From: Acidimicrobiia bacterium | GTDB lineage: Bacteria; Actinomycetota; Acidimicrobiia; Spongiisociales; ZC4RG35 | Direction: 5' to 3' | DNA: 10,911 bases | NCBI GenBank assembly: GCA_003230435.1 | Contig: QIDW01000468.1 | Span: 1 to 10,911, forward strand | Shown: positions 4,770-10,911 of the stretch, one piece after another | How positions within the stretch are numbered: the first letter of the stretch is position 1 | How the letters are laid out: each line of letters begins with the position of its first letter | Program-made: the position numbers and the translations under genes | Notes under the pieces: model-generated | Database searches by the model: none | What the model was told of the DNA's origin: nothing | What the model saw: the letters and a program-made list of their open reading frames with translations, nothing else

Positions 4770-7073
4770 TCCAATCAGAGAGCGGGGGTTGATTGCCGCC
4801 TTCGCCCTGGTCGTCCCGTCATAACGCCTATGTATCCACCCTTCGACCTCGAGGAGATCGGACTCGTTGGCCTCTCCCGTGCGGCCCCCATAAATGGCGG
4901 CCGAGTAGTTGACGGCAAGGGAGAGAAGAGCAGGGTCGGTTTCATTGGCGAACTCCATCGGGGTCTTGGATGCGGGCACGGTCTCGCCAAGGTCGACAAG
5001 ACGGTCGACGATCTCGTCCCACGCCGCCGTGATGTCCCCGCTTCTGATCGTCCTGAGTCTTCGTCTCCTGCGCATGGCCTTGATGAGTGGGATCACCCCG
5101 GCGATCAGGGCGACCGCTGGGAACACCAGTATCCACCAGCGGGGCCCCTCGGGTGAGAACTCGACCGGCGGCAGGTCGACAAATCCACCCGGCCTGTCGT
5201 CCTCGGGTCTGGAGAGCGATGGCGCCTCGTCCCCGAAAGCCCTGTCTTGTTCTGGTATGAAGTCCGCCGGGTCGAAACCCGCAGTGATGCTCTCGGGCAC
5301 GAAGTCACTCCGGGGAGTGGGATCGAACCGCACCCAGCCGAAACCGTCCATCCACATCTCCACCCAGGCGTGGGCGTTGTTGTCTCTGACCTCGATAACA
5401 CCATCCTCGGTCACGGTCCCAGGTGTGAAGCCCCATACCACCCTGGAAGGTATGCCCAATATGCGACCCAACACGGCCATCGATGTGGCGAACTGCTGGC
5501 AATAGCCGATTCGGAAGTTGAGGCTTGTCGAATCGCTGAGCCAGTCTTCCAACGCGAGTGAGTCATCGCCTGTGGTGACATCGAGTGAATAGGTGAAGTC
5601 ACCACTTTCCCGGAACCAGTATTCAAGCATCCAGGCCTTTTCGAAGTTGGTTGTTGCTCCTCTGGTACGGAACGCGGCGGTGCGCTTGAGGGCAGCAGGA
5701 AGGTTTTCCGGCAGTTCGGTGTAGAAACTGAGATTGTCGGGTTCAACGATGTCTGCACGGGCGAGAGAAGGTGTCTCGCTGAAGACCCCGGCGTCGGCCG
5801 CAGCGGCGAATATCGGGCTGAGCCGGCCGTTCTCTCCGGTGGCCAGTGCACCGAGATCATCGTTCTGCGACGGGAAGCTAGCGCGAATCTGGTACTGATC
5901 TCCGGCGCGGAGTCGCGGGGTGTAGATCAGGGACGAGTCCGTTGCGACCTTGACAGCCCGAGGGTCGATGGCGCCGCTTTCGTTGATTGTTACAACCTCT
6001 GTTGCGATGCCTGCGGTGGGCATGACTTCACCACGCAGCTCTTCAATGAGGATCCGTTGCAGCACCTCCGTCGTCGTGCCCTGATATCGATGATCCGGGG
6101 CTCCGATCGCCCGGCCCGGTTCGTAATTCCTGATCGACGTGTTCGACCGGCCCCACCCCGTTCCGTCGAATTGGTCGAGGGTTTCCATACGCCAGTAGAT
6201 CTGTTCCGGAGGTGGCGAGCCTTCAGCGAGTGTCGCTCTGAATACAACGGCATTGGTGGGACTGAGTAGTCGTTGTCTGAGATCGACGAACCGATCGTAT
6301 GAGATTCCGCCGCCGCCGACGCCGTAGCCACTTCCTCCCGTCCTCCATGGAAGATTGCCGTACTCGGAAACAGCCCCGGCGGAGCCGTTGGCGGCTGCAA
6401 TGGCGACCACGGCGACCAATCCGGCCATGATCAGTGACGTGGCCTTCGACCGTCTCGGAATCGGGCGGCCTTCCACATCCCGCGCCCTCCCCACATCCTT
6501 GTGTCGTTCCATCCCCATGGCTGTGACTGTGAGAGCAAGCATGACTGCGGAAGCCAGCATCCACCCCAAACCCGCCGGTGACCGGTCGAATATCGCGAAC
6601 TGGAGATAGACCACGATCGATGGAACCACCATTGCTGCTACCGGACCGCTGGTCATACCCCATACGTACAGGGCTGCAATCACCCATACGAGAACGGCGA
6701 GGATGGCGATCACGCCCTCGGTGGGAACGATCGGTGGGATGCCCGACCGGATCAGACGCATGGCCTGGTCTATTTCGACGGCAAGGGCTGTTGGGGTGTC
6801 GGCTGAAGGCAGAATGCCGGCGATAAGGGTCATCGGGACGCTCACCCGCAAGAAGAGAATCAGCCCTGCCATAGAGAATACGACTACCGAGGCAAGGCGG
6901 CTTGTGAGGAGTTGGCGGAGCAACCACCAGACGACCCCGCCGAGAACAGTCGAGGCGACGAGTATGAGACGCCATTGAGGCATTTCCGGGCCGCTTTGCA
7001 GAAGTCTGCCGAGTCGGCCCACGACGAGCACGAGGGCGAAGATTCCGGCTAGCTGGCCGAGACGGCGGTCCAT
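4761..7073 (-). CDS. DUF3488 / transglutaminase-like membrane protein (TgpA-like)
   Basis: A 770-residue membrane protein with an extracytoplasmic transglutaminase-fold domain. It has about seven N-terminal hydrophobic helices (residues 1-236), a large outside region (about 237-643), one more helix (WWILVFPAVALIAGVIPLI, about 644-666) and a basic, then helical, cytoplasmic tail of about 100 residues resembling DUF4129. The outside part starts glycine-rich and has the DUF3488 pattern YWRMETLDQFDGTGW. The catalytic triad is complete: Cys525 in GYCQQFATS, His568 in NNAHAWVEMW, Asp584 in RFDPTP. Family members are thought to act on protein or peptide substrates in the envelope; P. aeruginosa TgpA is the best known. 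ATG 7073-7071 is chosen because GAGGT (7082-7078) lies 4 bases before it. TTG 7109 and ATG 7097 are in frame but fall in a short duplication. It overlaps the DUF58 gene by 25 bases and is the third gene of the MoxR operon. Confidence 0.93.
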   Translation of the reverse strand: MDRRLGQLAGIFALVLVVGRLGRLLQSGPEMPQWRLILVASTVLGGVVWWLLRQLLTSRLASVVVFSMAGLILFLRVSVPMTLIAGILPSADTPTALAVEIDQAMRLIRSGIPPIVPTEGVIAILAVLVWVIAALYVWGMTSGPVAAMVVPSIVVYLQFAIFDRSPAGLGWMLASAVMLALTVTAMGMERHKDVGRARDVEGRPIPRRSKATSLIMAGLVAVVAIAAANGSAGAVSEYGNLPWRTGGSGYGVGGGGISYDRFVDLRQRLLSPTNAVVFRATLAEGSPPPEQIYWRMETLDQFDGTGWGRSNTSIRNYEPGRAIGAPDHRYQGTTTEVLQRILIEELRGEVMPTAGIATEVVTINESGAIDPRAVKVATDSSLIYTPRLRAGDQYQIRASFPSQNDDLGALATGENGRLSPIFAAAADAGVFSETPSLARADIVEPDNLSFYTELPENLPAALKRTAAFRTRGATTNFEKAWMLEYWFRESGDFTYSLDVTTGDDSLALEDWLSDSTSLNFRIGYCQQFATSMAVLGRILGIPSRVVWGFTPGTVTEDGVIEVRDNNAHAWVEMWMDGFGWVRFDPTPRSDFVPESITAGFDPADFIPEQDRAFGDEAPSLSRPEDDRPGGFVDLPPVEFSPEGPRWWILVFPAVALIAGVIPLIKAMRRRRRLRTIRSGDITAAWDEIVDRLVDLGETVPASKTPMEFANETDPALLSLAVNYSAAIYGGRTGEANESDLLEVEGWIHRRYDGTTRAKAAINPRSLIGRD

Positions 7074-8206
7074 GATGACCTCATTGCGTTTGCCCATGCG
7101 TTTGCCCAATCGTCGGCGGGATCGACGGAGACGGTCGCCACTCCCATGCGGTGGAAGCCGACAAGCGTTTGGGATATGGTGCTGGTAGCCGCCATCAGCA
7201 GGGTGGAGCGGTACTCATTCGATAGGAGTTGTTGAACCGAGAGCAGGCTTCGGTCTGCAACACCGGTTATCAAGACGAGGGCTCCGCCGCCGCCTTTCAG
7301 GCGGATTCGGCTTGCCACCGCCTCGATGTCGATTTGATCGTTGGGCTCCACGAGCGCGAGTCGCTCCATTGCTGCGGAGTACCTGGAGGCATCGATCGGA
7401 TCGGGGTCACCGGCCCAGAGGTCCGCATCGAACCCGGATCTCACCAGATGGGTGACGACACTGGCGGCGCCTGACACAGCCTTCTCGAAAGCGCCTGCCG
7501 ATTCGTAAACCGATGGCCTCACATCCAACAGCGGAGTTTCCAATTGTCGGATCATGAGCTCTTCGGTTTTTGCGGAGTAGGGCCAGTGGACACGACGCAT
7601 GTCGTCGCCAAGTTGGTACTCGCGGAGTGTGTAGAAGTCCTCGCCGCCTCGTTGGCTGTGTTCGGGCCGCGAGGCGTTCATCGCCGGGTCCTGGCCCCTG
7701 ATGGCCGGGAATCCGGTGAGCTCCTCAACTGTGGGGTACACGACCAGCCGGTCGATCGGACCGTCGGGTGCTGACAACTCGGCCAGGCTCAAAGGATCCG
7801 AGGTGCTGGCCCTGGCTGGCCCAACTCTATAGACCCCCCTGGGGCGACAGGTAACCCGGTAGGTCGCTGATGCCGTCTCGTCTCCCATGAGCTTCGCGAT
7901 CTCAAACGCAGCCAGACCCAGGCTCTCGACTTCGTCGTGGATGCGCAGGTGGCGGAGGGCCCGTCGTCGCCGATTGCGAAGAACCAGAGTCACCGTGGTG
8001 GTGTCGCCGTTGTGCACCGTTGTCGAGCCCAGTCGCCTGCCGATGTCGAGTTCTGGGTCGTGGAGACGGACATACCCAATTGCGGCCAACACTGCTGCGA
8101 CGAAGAAGGTTCCTGTGAGAAGCAGCTCCGGATCTCCGAAAACCCACCAAAGAATGGTCAGAGCGAGGCCGGCGCCCAAGAGAGCCCAGCCCCGAAGCGT
8201 GGGCAT
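7049..8206 (-). CDS. DUF58 domain protein
   Basis: A 385-residue protein with two N-terminal hydrophobic helices (about residues 7-24 and 28-46) and a soluble remainder. The DUF58 signature is clear at about 187-222: GGEDFYTLREYQLGDDMRR, then VHWPYSAKTEELMIRQLE. The stretch between is beta-rich (DIGRRLGSTTVHNGDTTTV and onward). DUF58 proteins are nearly always encoded next to MoxR ATPases. They are presumed clients or partners of them, often with a von Willebrand-like fold, but no biochemical role is settled. ATG 8206-8204 shares one base with the MoxR stop (TGATG), so translation is coupled. The C-terminus contains WANAWANA, created by a 12-base tandem duplication (7086-7109) that lies near the downstream gene's start. 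Membrane anchoring fits a job beside the transglutaminase protein encoded next. Confidence 0.93.
   Translation of the reverse strand: MPTLRGWALLGAGLALTILWWVFGDPELLLTGTFFVAAVLAAIGYVRLHDPELDIGRRLGSTTVHNGDTTTVTLVLRNRRRRALRHLRIHDEVESLGLAAFEIAKLMGDETASATYRVTCRPRGVYRVGPARASTSDPLSLAELSAPDGPIDRLVVYPTVEELTGFPAIRGQDPAMNASRPEHSQRGGEDFYTLREYQLGDDMRRVHWPYSAKTEELMIRQLETPLLDVRPSVYESAGAFEKAVSGAASVVTHLVRSGFDADLWAGDPDPIDASRYSAAMERLALVEPNDQIDIEAVASRIRLKGGGGALVLITGVADRSLLSVQQLLSNEYRSTLLMAATSTISQTLVGFHRMGVATVSVDPADDWANAWANAMRSSWTAVSAS
7086..7109. repeat. 12-base tandem duplication near the end of the DUF58 gene
   Basis: GCGTTTGCCCAT (7086-7097) is followed at once by GCGTTTGCCCAA (7098-7109), 11 of 12 bases identical. 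In the DUF58 frame it encodes WANA twice. In the transglutaminase frame it would encode MGKR twice if starts upstream of the chosen ATG were used. Confidence 0.85.
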
Positions 8207-9186
8207 CAGGTGGCTATCCGGGAAGTCGTCCCCGGGACACGAATACGGCCCAGGACGTCATCGATGAGGTTGGCCACGGTCTCACCGCGCATCTGCGCCT
8301 CTGGTCGCATCGCCAGCCGATGTTCGAGCACAGGCTGAGCCAATGCTTTGACGTCGTCGGGCATCACGTAGTCCCTGCCTTTCGAAGCGGCGCGGGACCG
8401 GGCAAGACTTTGGAGGAACAGGGCGGATCTGGGCGAAGCGCCAAGCACCACGTCGGGGTGGAGGCGGGTGCCCTCGACAAGGTCGACGATGTAGTTCTTG
8501 ACCGAGTGTGAGATCGCAACCTCTCTGGCAATGGCGATCATTTCACGGGCCTCCTCCACCCGAACCACAGGTTGGAGATCGAGGAACGTTGAGCGGACAC
8601 CGTGGGTGTCGAGCATCTCCAACTCCTTCTCTCGACTCGGGTACCCGATGATTACTCGCATCATGAATCGGTCCAGCTGCGCCTCGGGCAGTGGATAGGT
8701 CCCCTCGTGCTCGAGGGGGTTTTGGGTGGCGATCACCATGAAAGGCAGCGGTAGCTCCCTGGTGATTCCGTCTGACGTCACCTGACGCTCGGCCATGGCT
8801 TCGAGAAGCGACGACTGCGTCTTTGGGCTGGCTCGGTTGATTTCGTCGCCGACGACGATGTTGGCAAATATCGGTCCGGGCTTGAACTCAAAAGCCCGTC
8901 TCTCACGGTCCCAAACCGATATTCCGGTCACGTCTGACGGGAGAAGGTCGGGAGTGAACTGAATCCTGCTGAACGCTCCTTCGATAGAGCGTGCGAGTGA
9001 CTTTGCCAACTGTGTCTTGCCGACGCCTGGCACATCTTCCACGAGCACGTGCCCTTCGGATACCAATCCGAGCAGAACCATATCGATTACTTCCCGCTTG
9101 CCCTGGATGACGGTTTCGACGTTGGAGGCGATCCTCTCGAAATGCTCGCCGAATATCTCGATACTTCCTGGCTCTGATTGGCTCAA
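8206..9186 (-). CDS. MoxR-family AAA+ ATPase
   Basis: A 326-residue cytoplasmic ATPase of the MoxR branch, thought to act as a chaperone that activates or assembles partner proteins. Motifs: Walker A EDVPGVGKTQLAKS (Lys57, Thr58), Walker B VVGDEINRA (Asp114, Glu115; Gly113 where Ala is more usual), the MoxR stretch PKTQSSLLEAMAERQVT, sensor 1 ATQNPLEHEGTYPLPEAQLDRF (from 153), and sensor 2 in GASPRSALFL. Length matches the family. The start is TTG 9186, preceded by GGAGG (9200-9196) at a spacing of 9; no ATG or GTG in frame competes. First gene of the operon with DUF58 and the transglutaminase protein, divergent from a plus-strand gene that starts 97 bases away. Confidence 0.96.
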   Translation of the reverse strand: MSQSEPGSIEIFGEHFERIASNVETVIQGKREVIDMVLLGLVSEGHVLVEDVPGVGKTQLAKSLARSIEGAFSRIQFTPDLLPSDVTGISVWDRERRAFEFKPGPIFANIVVGDEINRASPKTQSSLLEAMAERQVTSDGITRELPLPFMVIATQNPLEHEGTYPLPEAQLDRFMMRVIIGYPSREKELEMLDTHGVRSTFLDLQPVVRVEEAREMIAIAREVAISHSVKNYIVDLVEGTRLHPDVVLGASPRSALFLQSLARSRAASKGRDYVMPDDVKALAQPVLEHRLAMRPEAQMRGETVANLIDDVLGRIRVPGTTSRIAT

Positions 9187-9195
9187 TACCTGCGA

Positions 9196-9200
9196 CCTCC
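9196..9200 (-). promoter_or_regulatory. Ribosome-binding site supporting the TTG start of the MoxR gene
   Basis: Read on the minus strand this is GGAGG, 9 bases before TTG 9186. It decides an otherwise doubtful start codon. Confidence 0.75.
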
Positions 9201-9220
9201 GTATTCAAAAGATGACTCTA

Positions 9221-9250
9221 ACGACAGGAACCCCTCGCGGGAGCTAGACT
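9221..9250 (+). promoter_or_regulatory. Candidate promoter for the two unknown plus-strand genes
   Basis: ACGACA (9221-9226) and TAGACT (9245-9250) each match four of six consensus bases with an 18-base spacer, 32 bases before GTG 9283. The region 9187-9282 is the only gap between the divergent MoxR operon and this gene, so a promoter must lie near here; these boxes are the best by eye. Confidence 0.33.
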
Positions 9251-9282
9251 TTGGGGCGGGGAATCTATCTGGGAGCGACGTC

Positions 9283-9537
9283 GTGTTGGCCAGGTTGGGG
9301 CTTGGAAGCCACCTGAAAGTACTGGTCAGAGAACCTCTCCTGCTGTGGGAGGCCGTACGGGCTGGTTTTGCCATGCGCCGCCTGGGACGGCTTTTGCCGT
9401 CGTCTGCGTACCTCGATTGGCGCACCCATACCGCATACGGTGATTCGAATGCCTCAGTCGCCTCGATCGACGTGGTTCACTACCTCCGATGGCGGAGGGA
9501 AATGAGGGCGATGAGTCGGTGGGAGAGAATGACGTGA
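9283..9537 (+). CDS. Small unknown cytoplasmic protein
   Basis: An unrecognised 84-residue protein. GTG 9283 is chosen because GGGAG (9271-9275) lies 7 bases before it. The frame is open back to 9178, but the extra part overlaps the MoxR start region and has no ribosome-binding site. The protein is basic, rich in Arg, Leu and Trp, with no long hydrophobic helix. Likely helices are at REPLLLWEAVRAGFAMRRLG (about 16-35) and VVHYLRWRREMRAMSRW (about 64-80), separated by a conserved-looking stretch, LPSSAYLDWRTHTAYGD. Several Trp and Arg residues suggest binding to another protein or nucleic acid, but this is a guess. Its TGA overlaps the next gene's GTG as GTGA, so the two products are made together. 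I half remember similar short proteins in Acidimicrobiia genomes but cannot name a family. Confidence 0.75.
   Translation: MLARLGLGSHLKVLVREPLLLWEAVRAGFAMRRLGRLLPSSAYLDWRTHTAYGDSNASVASIDVVHYLRWRREMRAMSRWERMT
9521..9525 (+). promoter_or_regulatory. Ribosome-binding site inside the preceding gene
   Basis: GGGAG lies 8 bases before GTG 9534 and within the last codons of the upstream gene. It favours this GTG over ATG 9489, which has no such site and would overlap the upstream gene by 49 bases. Confidence 0.65.
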
Positions 9538-10109
9538 CCCCCAATCTTGCTAGCCGTCTCCAAGACATCCCAGGAGTCGCCTCAGTAGCCGTGGACCTCA
9601 CCGACTCCGGCGGCGGAATCAATGTTCGGCTGGAGGCGGGTGCCGATGAGGCAGTTGTGATGGAGAGGCTCCGCGCTCTCCTTGTCGCCTACGGGGTGAG
9701 ATCCCCCAATCCTCCCGAGCTGCGGTTGGGGCGTCCGACCAAGTACCTCGACGACAGTCCACTCGGGGTCGACGTGACGATCACGCCGATCAAGGCAGGT
9801 GCGCGTGTCCAGATTGCCTCGACCAAGGTGCGCTCTTTTCGCGTCGTGCCCGCCACCCCCGAGGCCATCGCTCAAGGGCTCTCTGACGCCTGGTGCCAGG
9901 TAGTCGGAAAGATACCGGTCGAGATAGTCAGTGTGACCATGGGTGATGAGGGGGAACTCACTGTTGTTGCTTCGGATGGAGCGCACGAGACAAGTGCCAG
10001 CTCAAACGTCGCATCAGGTTGGGAAGAGGCGCTGACACGTGCCGTCGGTCGTGCCATTGGCGTCGTTGACTCACCCTCGAGCCCGGCTCCCGTTTCGGTT
10101 AACTCCTGA
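9534..10109 (+). CDS. Unknown alpha/beta cytoplasmic protein
   Basis: An unrecognised 191-residue protein with no signal peptide or membrane helix. The N-terminal half reads as strand-strand-helix (PGVASVAVDLTDSGGGINVR, then AVVMERLRALLVAYG), followed by a linker with LRLGRPTKYLDDSP. The C-terminal half has strands (GVDVTITPIKAGARVQIAS and RSFRVVPA), a helix (EAIAQGLSDAWCQVVG), further strands (VEIVSVTMGDEGELTVVAS) and a last helix (GWEEALTRAVGRAIG). The repeated strand-helix layout suggests two related alpha/beta subdomains, perhaps a ligand-binding or dimerisation fold. GTG 9534 is used because it overlaps the previous stop and has GGGAG 8 bases upstream; ATG 9489 would add 15 acidic residues. 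A Ser/Pro-rich tail ends the protein. Role unknown; the upstream small protein is its most likely partner. Confidence 0.8.
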   Translation: MTPNLASRLQDIPGVASVAVDLTDSGGGINVRLEAGADEAVVMERLRALLVAYGVRSPNPPELRLGRPTKYLDDSPLGVDVTITPIKAGARVQIASTKVRSFRVVPATPEAIAQGLSDAWCQVVGKIPVEIVSVTMGDEGELTVVASDGAHETSASSNVASGWEEALTRAVGRAIGVVDSPSSPAPVSVNS

Positions 10110-10138
10110 ACGGCGGCCTGTCGGCATCTCGCAGCCCT

Positions 10139-10161
10139 TGTTACCATTTGGCGCCAGGTAA
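10139..10161 (+). promoter_or_regulatory. Extended -10 box overlapped by an inverted repeat, upstream of the HNH gene
   Basis: TGT followed by TACCAT (10139-10147) fits an extended -10 element (TGnTAnnnT). Over it lie the inverted arms TTACC (10141-10145) and GGTAA (10157-10161), with the palindrome TGGCGCCA (10149-10156) between them, slightly off centre. This arrangement would suit a repressor site at the transcription start. No good -35 box is seen. Speculative. Confidence 0.3.
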
Positions 10162-10175
10162 ACCAGAGAGATCGA

Positions 10176-10679
10176 ATGGCCCGGGCCCTTGTCCTCAACG
10201 CCAGTTATGAGCCCCTCTCCGTTGTCAGCGAACGACGGGCGCTCGTACTCGTCCTGACCGAGAAGGCGCTTGTTGTCGTAAACAAGGACGAGATCTGGAA
10301 TTCCGAGTCCCTGTCGATCGAGATTCCCTCCGTCGTGAGACTGACCCGGTACGTGAGGGTGCCCTATAGGAGAGCAGTTCCTGTTACCCGGAGAGCAGTC
10401 TTTGGTCGGGATGGTCATCAGTGTCAATACTGCGGTGGTCCCGCCGAGTCTCTGGATCACATCAGACCTCGGTCAAAAGGCGGGGACCACAGCTGGGAGA
10501 ACGTTGTCGCGTGTTGCCGCGCTTGCAACGTGCGGAAAGGTGACAGGATGCCGGGCGAAAGCGGATTCCGCCTGAGAAGCAGACCTGGTCCGCCCCGTCG
10601 ATTTGCTTGGATTTACGCCTCGACCGGGTTTCAGATGGACCCGGCTTGGCAGCCGTATCTACTGGCCGAGTCTGCCTGA
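10176..10679 (+). CDS. HNH endonuclease (stand-alone)
   Basis: A 167-residue protein with a C-terminal HNH nuclease domain. The N-terminal 60 residues (ALVLNASYEPLSVVSERRAL and onward) are the typical lead-in of a widespread bacterial HNH group. The zinc-finger-type HNH core is complete: CQYC (Cys83, Cys86), LDHIRPRSKGG (Asp94, His95), WENVV (Asn109) and CRACNVRKGDR (Cys114, Cys117, Asn118, Lys121). Such proteins bind a structural zinc through the four cysteines and one catalytic metal in the HNH site. This group is common in actinobacteria and cyanobacteria as a chromosomal gene of unknown purpose, not an obvious mobile homing nuclease. ATG 10176 is preceded by GAGAG (10166-10170) at a spacing of 5. 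It is separated by 66 bases from the unknown gene pair and seems to have its own promoter. A terminator-like stretch follows. Confidence 0.94.
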   Translation: MARALVLNASYEPLSVVSERRALVLVLTEKALVVVNKDEIWNSESLSIEIPSVVRLTRYVRVPYRRAVPVTRRAVFGRDGHQCQYCGGPAESLDHIRPRSKGGDHSWENVVACCRACNVRKGDRMPGESGFRLRSRPGPPRRFAWIYASTGFQMDPAWQPYLLAESA

Positions 10680-10680
10680 A

Positions 10681-10710
10681 CTCGTCGCCGAGGTTTTTTA
10701 GATTTTTTTT
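10681..10710 (+). terminator. Terminator-like hairpin and T tracts after the HNH gene
   Basis: CTCG (10681-10684) and CGAG (10689-10692) pair around TCGC, followed by six Ts (10694-10699), AGA, and eight Ts (10703-10710). The stem is short, but the T tracts are striking in this GC-rich window. Best read as a Rho-independent terminator for the HNH gene. Confidence 0.5.
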
Positions 10711-10718
10711 CTCGATTA

Positions 10719-10738
10719 GGTCGTTTCGGGTCGTTTCT
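10719..10738. repeat. 10-base tandem repeat before the DUF222 gene
   Basis: GGTCGTTTCG (10719-10728) is followed directly by GGTCGTTTCT (10729-10738), 9 of 10 bases identical and one helical turn apart. It lies 28 bases before the DUF222 start codon. It may be a binding site or simple slippage. Confidence 0.5.
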
Positions 10739-10766
10739 GTCCCTGGTGGGTTGTTGAGTGGAGACT

Positions 10767-10911
10767 ATGGATTGGTCTCTTGCTTCTCTTGATGAGATCG
10801 ACCGGGGTTTCGATCATTTCGGCGGGTTGACTTCAGCTGGTCAGGCTGAATTGTGTTCTCTGATTCAGGCTGCTGATGTGGCTCAGGTTTGGATGGGCGA
10901 TGGGGCCCGGA
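10767..10911 (+). CDS. DUF222 / 13E12-type HNH protein, N-terminal fragment
   Basis: Only the first 48 codons are in the window. ATG 10767 follows GGAG (10760-10763) at a short spacing; GTG 10758 is in frame as an alternative. The residues LDEIDRGFDHFGG, LCSLIQAADVAQVW and the closing DGAR match the DUF222 domain, in which DGARS-type motifs recur. Family members are usually 400-500 residues long with a C-terminal HNH nuclease, occur in many copies in actinobacterial genomes, and include the repeated REP13E12 genes of mycobacteria. Codons are strongly T-ending (TCT, CTT, GCT, GAT), unlike the GC-ending neighbours, which suggests recent arrival or a separate history. Whether the gene is intact cannot be seen. 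Confidence 0.72.
   Translation, partial: MDWSLASLDEIDRGFDHFGGLTSAGQAELCSLIQAADVAQVWMGDGAR

Noticed and set aside
6223..6975. 250-codon minus-strand frame inside the transglutaminase gene
   Set aside because: Arg/Ser/His-rich shadow frame of a well-supported membrane-domain coding region.
9178..9282. Upstream extension of the 84-residue gene to ATG 9178
   Set aside because: It overlaps the MoxR start region and the promoter area, and GGGAG supports GTG 9283.
10607..10792. 61-codon plus-strand frame across the HNH gene end
   Set aside because: Shadow of the HNH gene that runs into T-rich noncoding DNA and past the DUF222 start.
1..10911. CRISPR arrays, tRNA or rRNA genes, insertion sequences, toxin-antitoxin pair
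   Set aside because: I saw no regularly spaced repeats, cloverleaf sequences, transposase motifs or terminal repeats; the HNH gene and the two unknown genes lack features of known toxin-antitoxin pairs.

Overview
The window looks like chromosomal DNA from a high-GC actinobacterium. The evidence is frequent GTG/TTG starts, 1- to 4-base stop/start overlaps, a KasA-like FabF C-terminus (GFGGHN), dinB followed by a DUF3040 gene, and the start of a DUF222 (13E12-type) HNH gene at the right edge. An Acidimicrobiia-like lineage is my guess from general protein character. It cannot be proven from the sequence alone.

Layout, left to right. (1) 1-747 (+): 3' part of fabF; the window starts just after its active-site cysteine codon. 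(2) 734-2429 (-): a tightly overlapping three-gene operon of a histidine phosphatase, an eight-helix membrane protein and a 90-residue two-helix membrane protein. The last gene has no ATG, GTG or TTG near its beginning and seems to start at a CTG inside a CTGA overlap, so ordinary gene callers would miss it. (3) 2541-4756 (+): dinB (DNA polymerase IV), a DUF3040 membrane protein and a MerR-type regulator. (4) 4761-9186 (-): a MoxR AAA+ ATPase, a DUF58 protein and a DUF3488/transglutaminase membrane protein, all overlapping. MoxR and DUF58 are probably a chaperone and partner module acting with the membrane-anchored transglutaminase. (5) 9283-10679 (+): two unrecognised cytoplasmic proteins joined by a GTGA overlap, then a stand-alone HNH endonuclease. 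(6) 10767-end (+): the first 48 codons of a DUF222 gene with T-rich codons unlike its neighbours, preceded by a T-rich terminator-like stretch.

Transcription is organised as alternating divergent and convergent blocks. Divergent starts lie at 2430-2540 and 9187-9282. Convergent ends lie at 734-747 (genes overlap by 14 bases) and at 4757-4760 (4-base gap). At the second, the two stop codons sit in the two arms of one hairpin. No rRNA, tRNA, CRISPR, insertion sequence or prophage is visible, and no gap between genes exceeds 300 bases. The least explained parts are the phosphatase/membrane operon with its CTG-started last gene and the two unknown genes before the HNH nuclease. I do not see a clear defence or other novel system.
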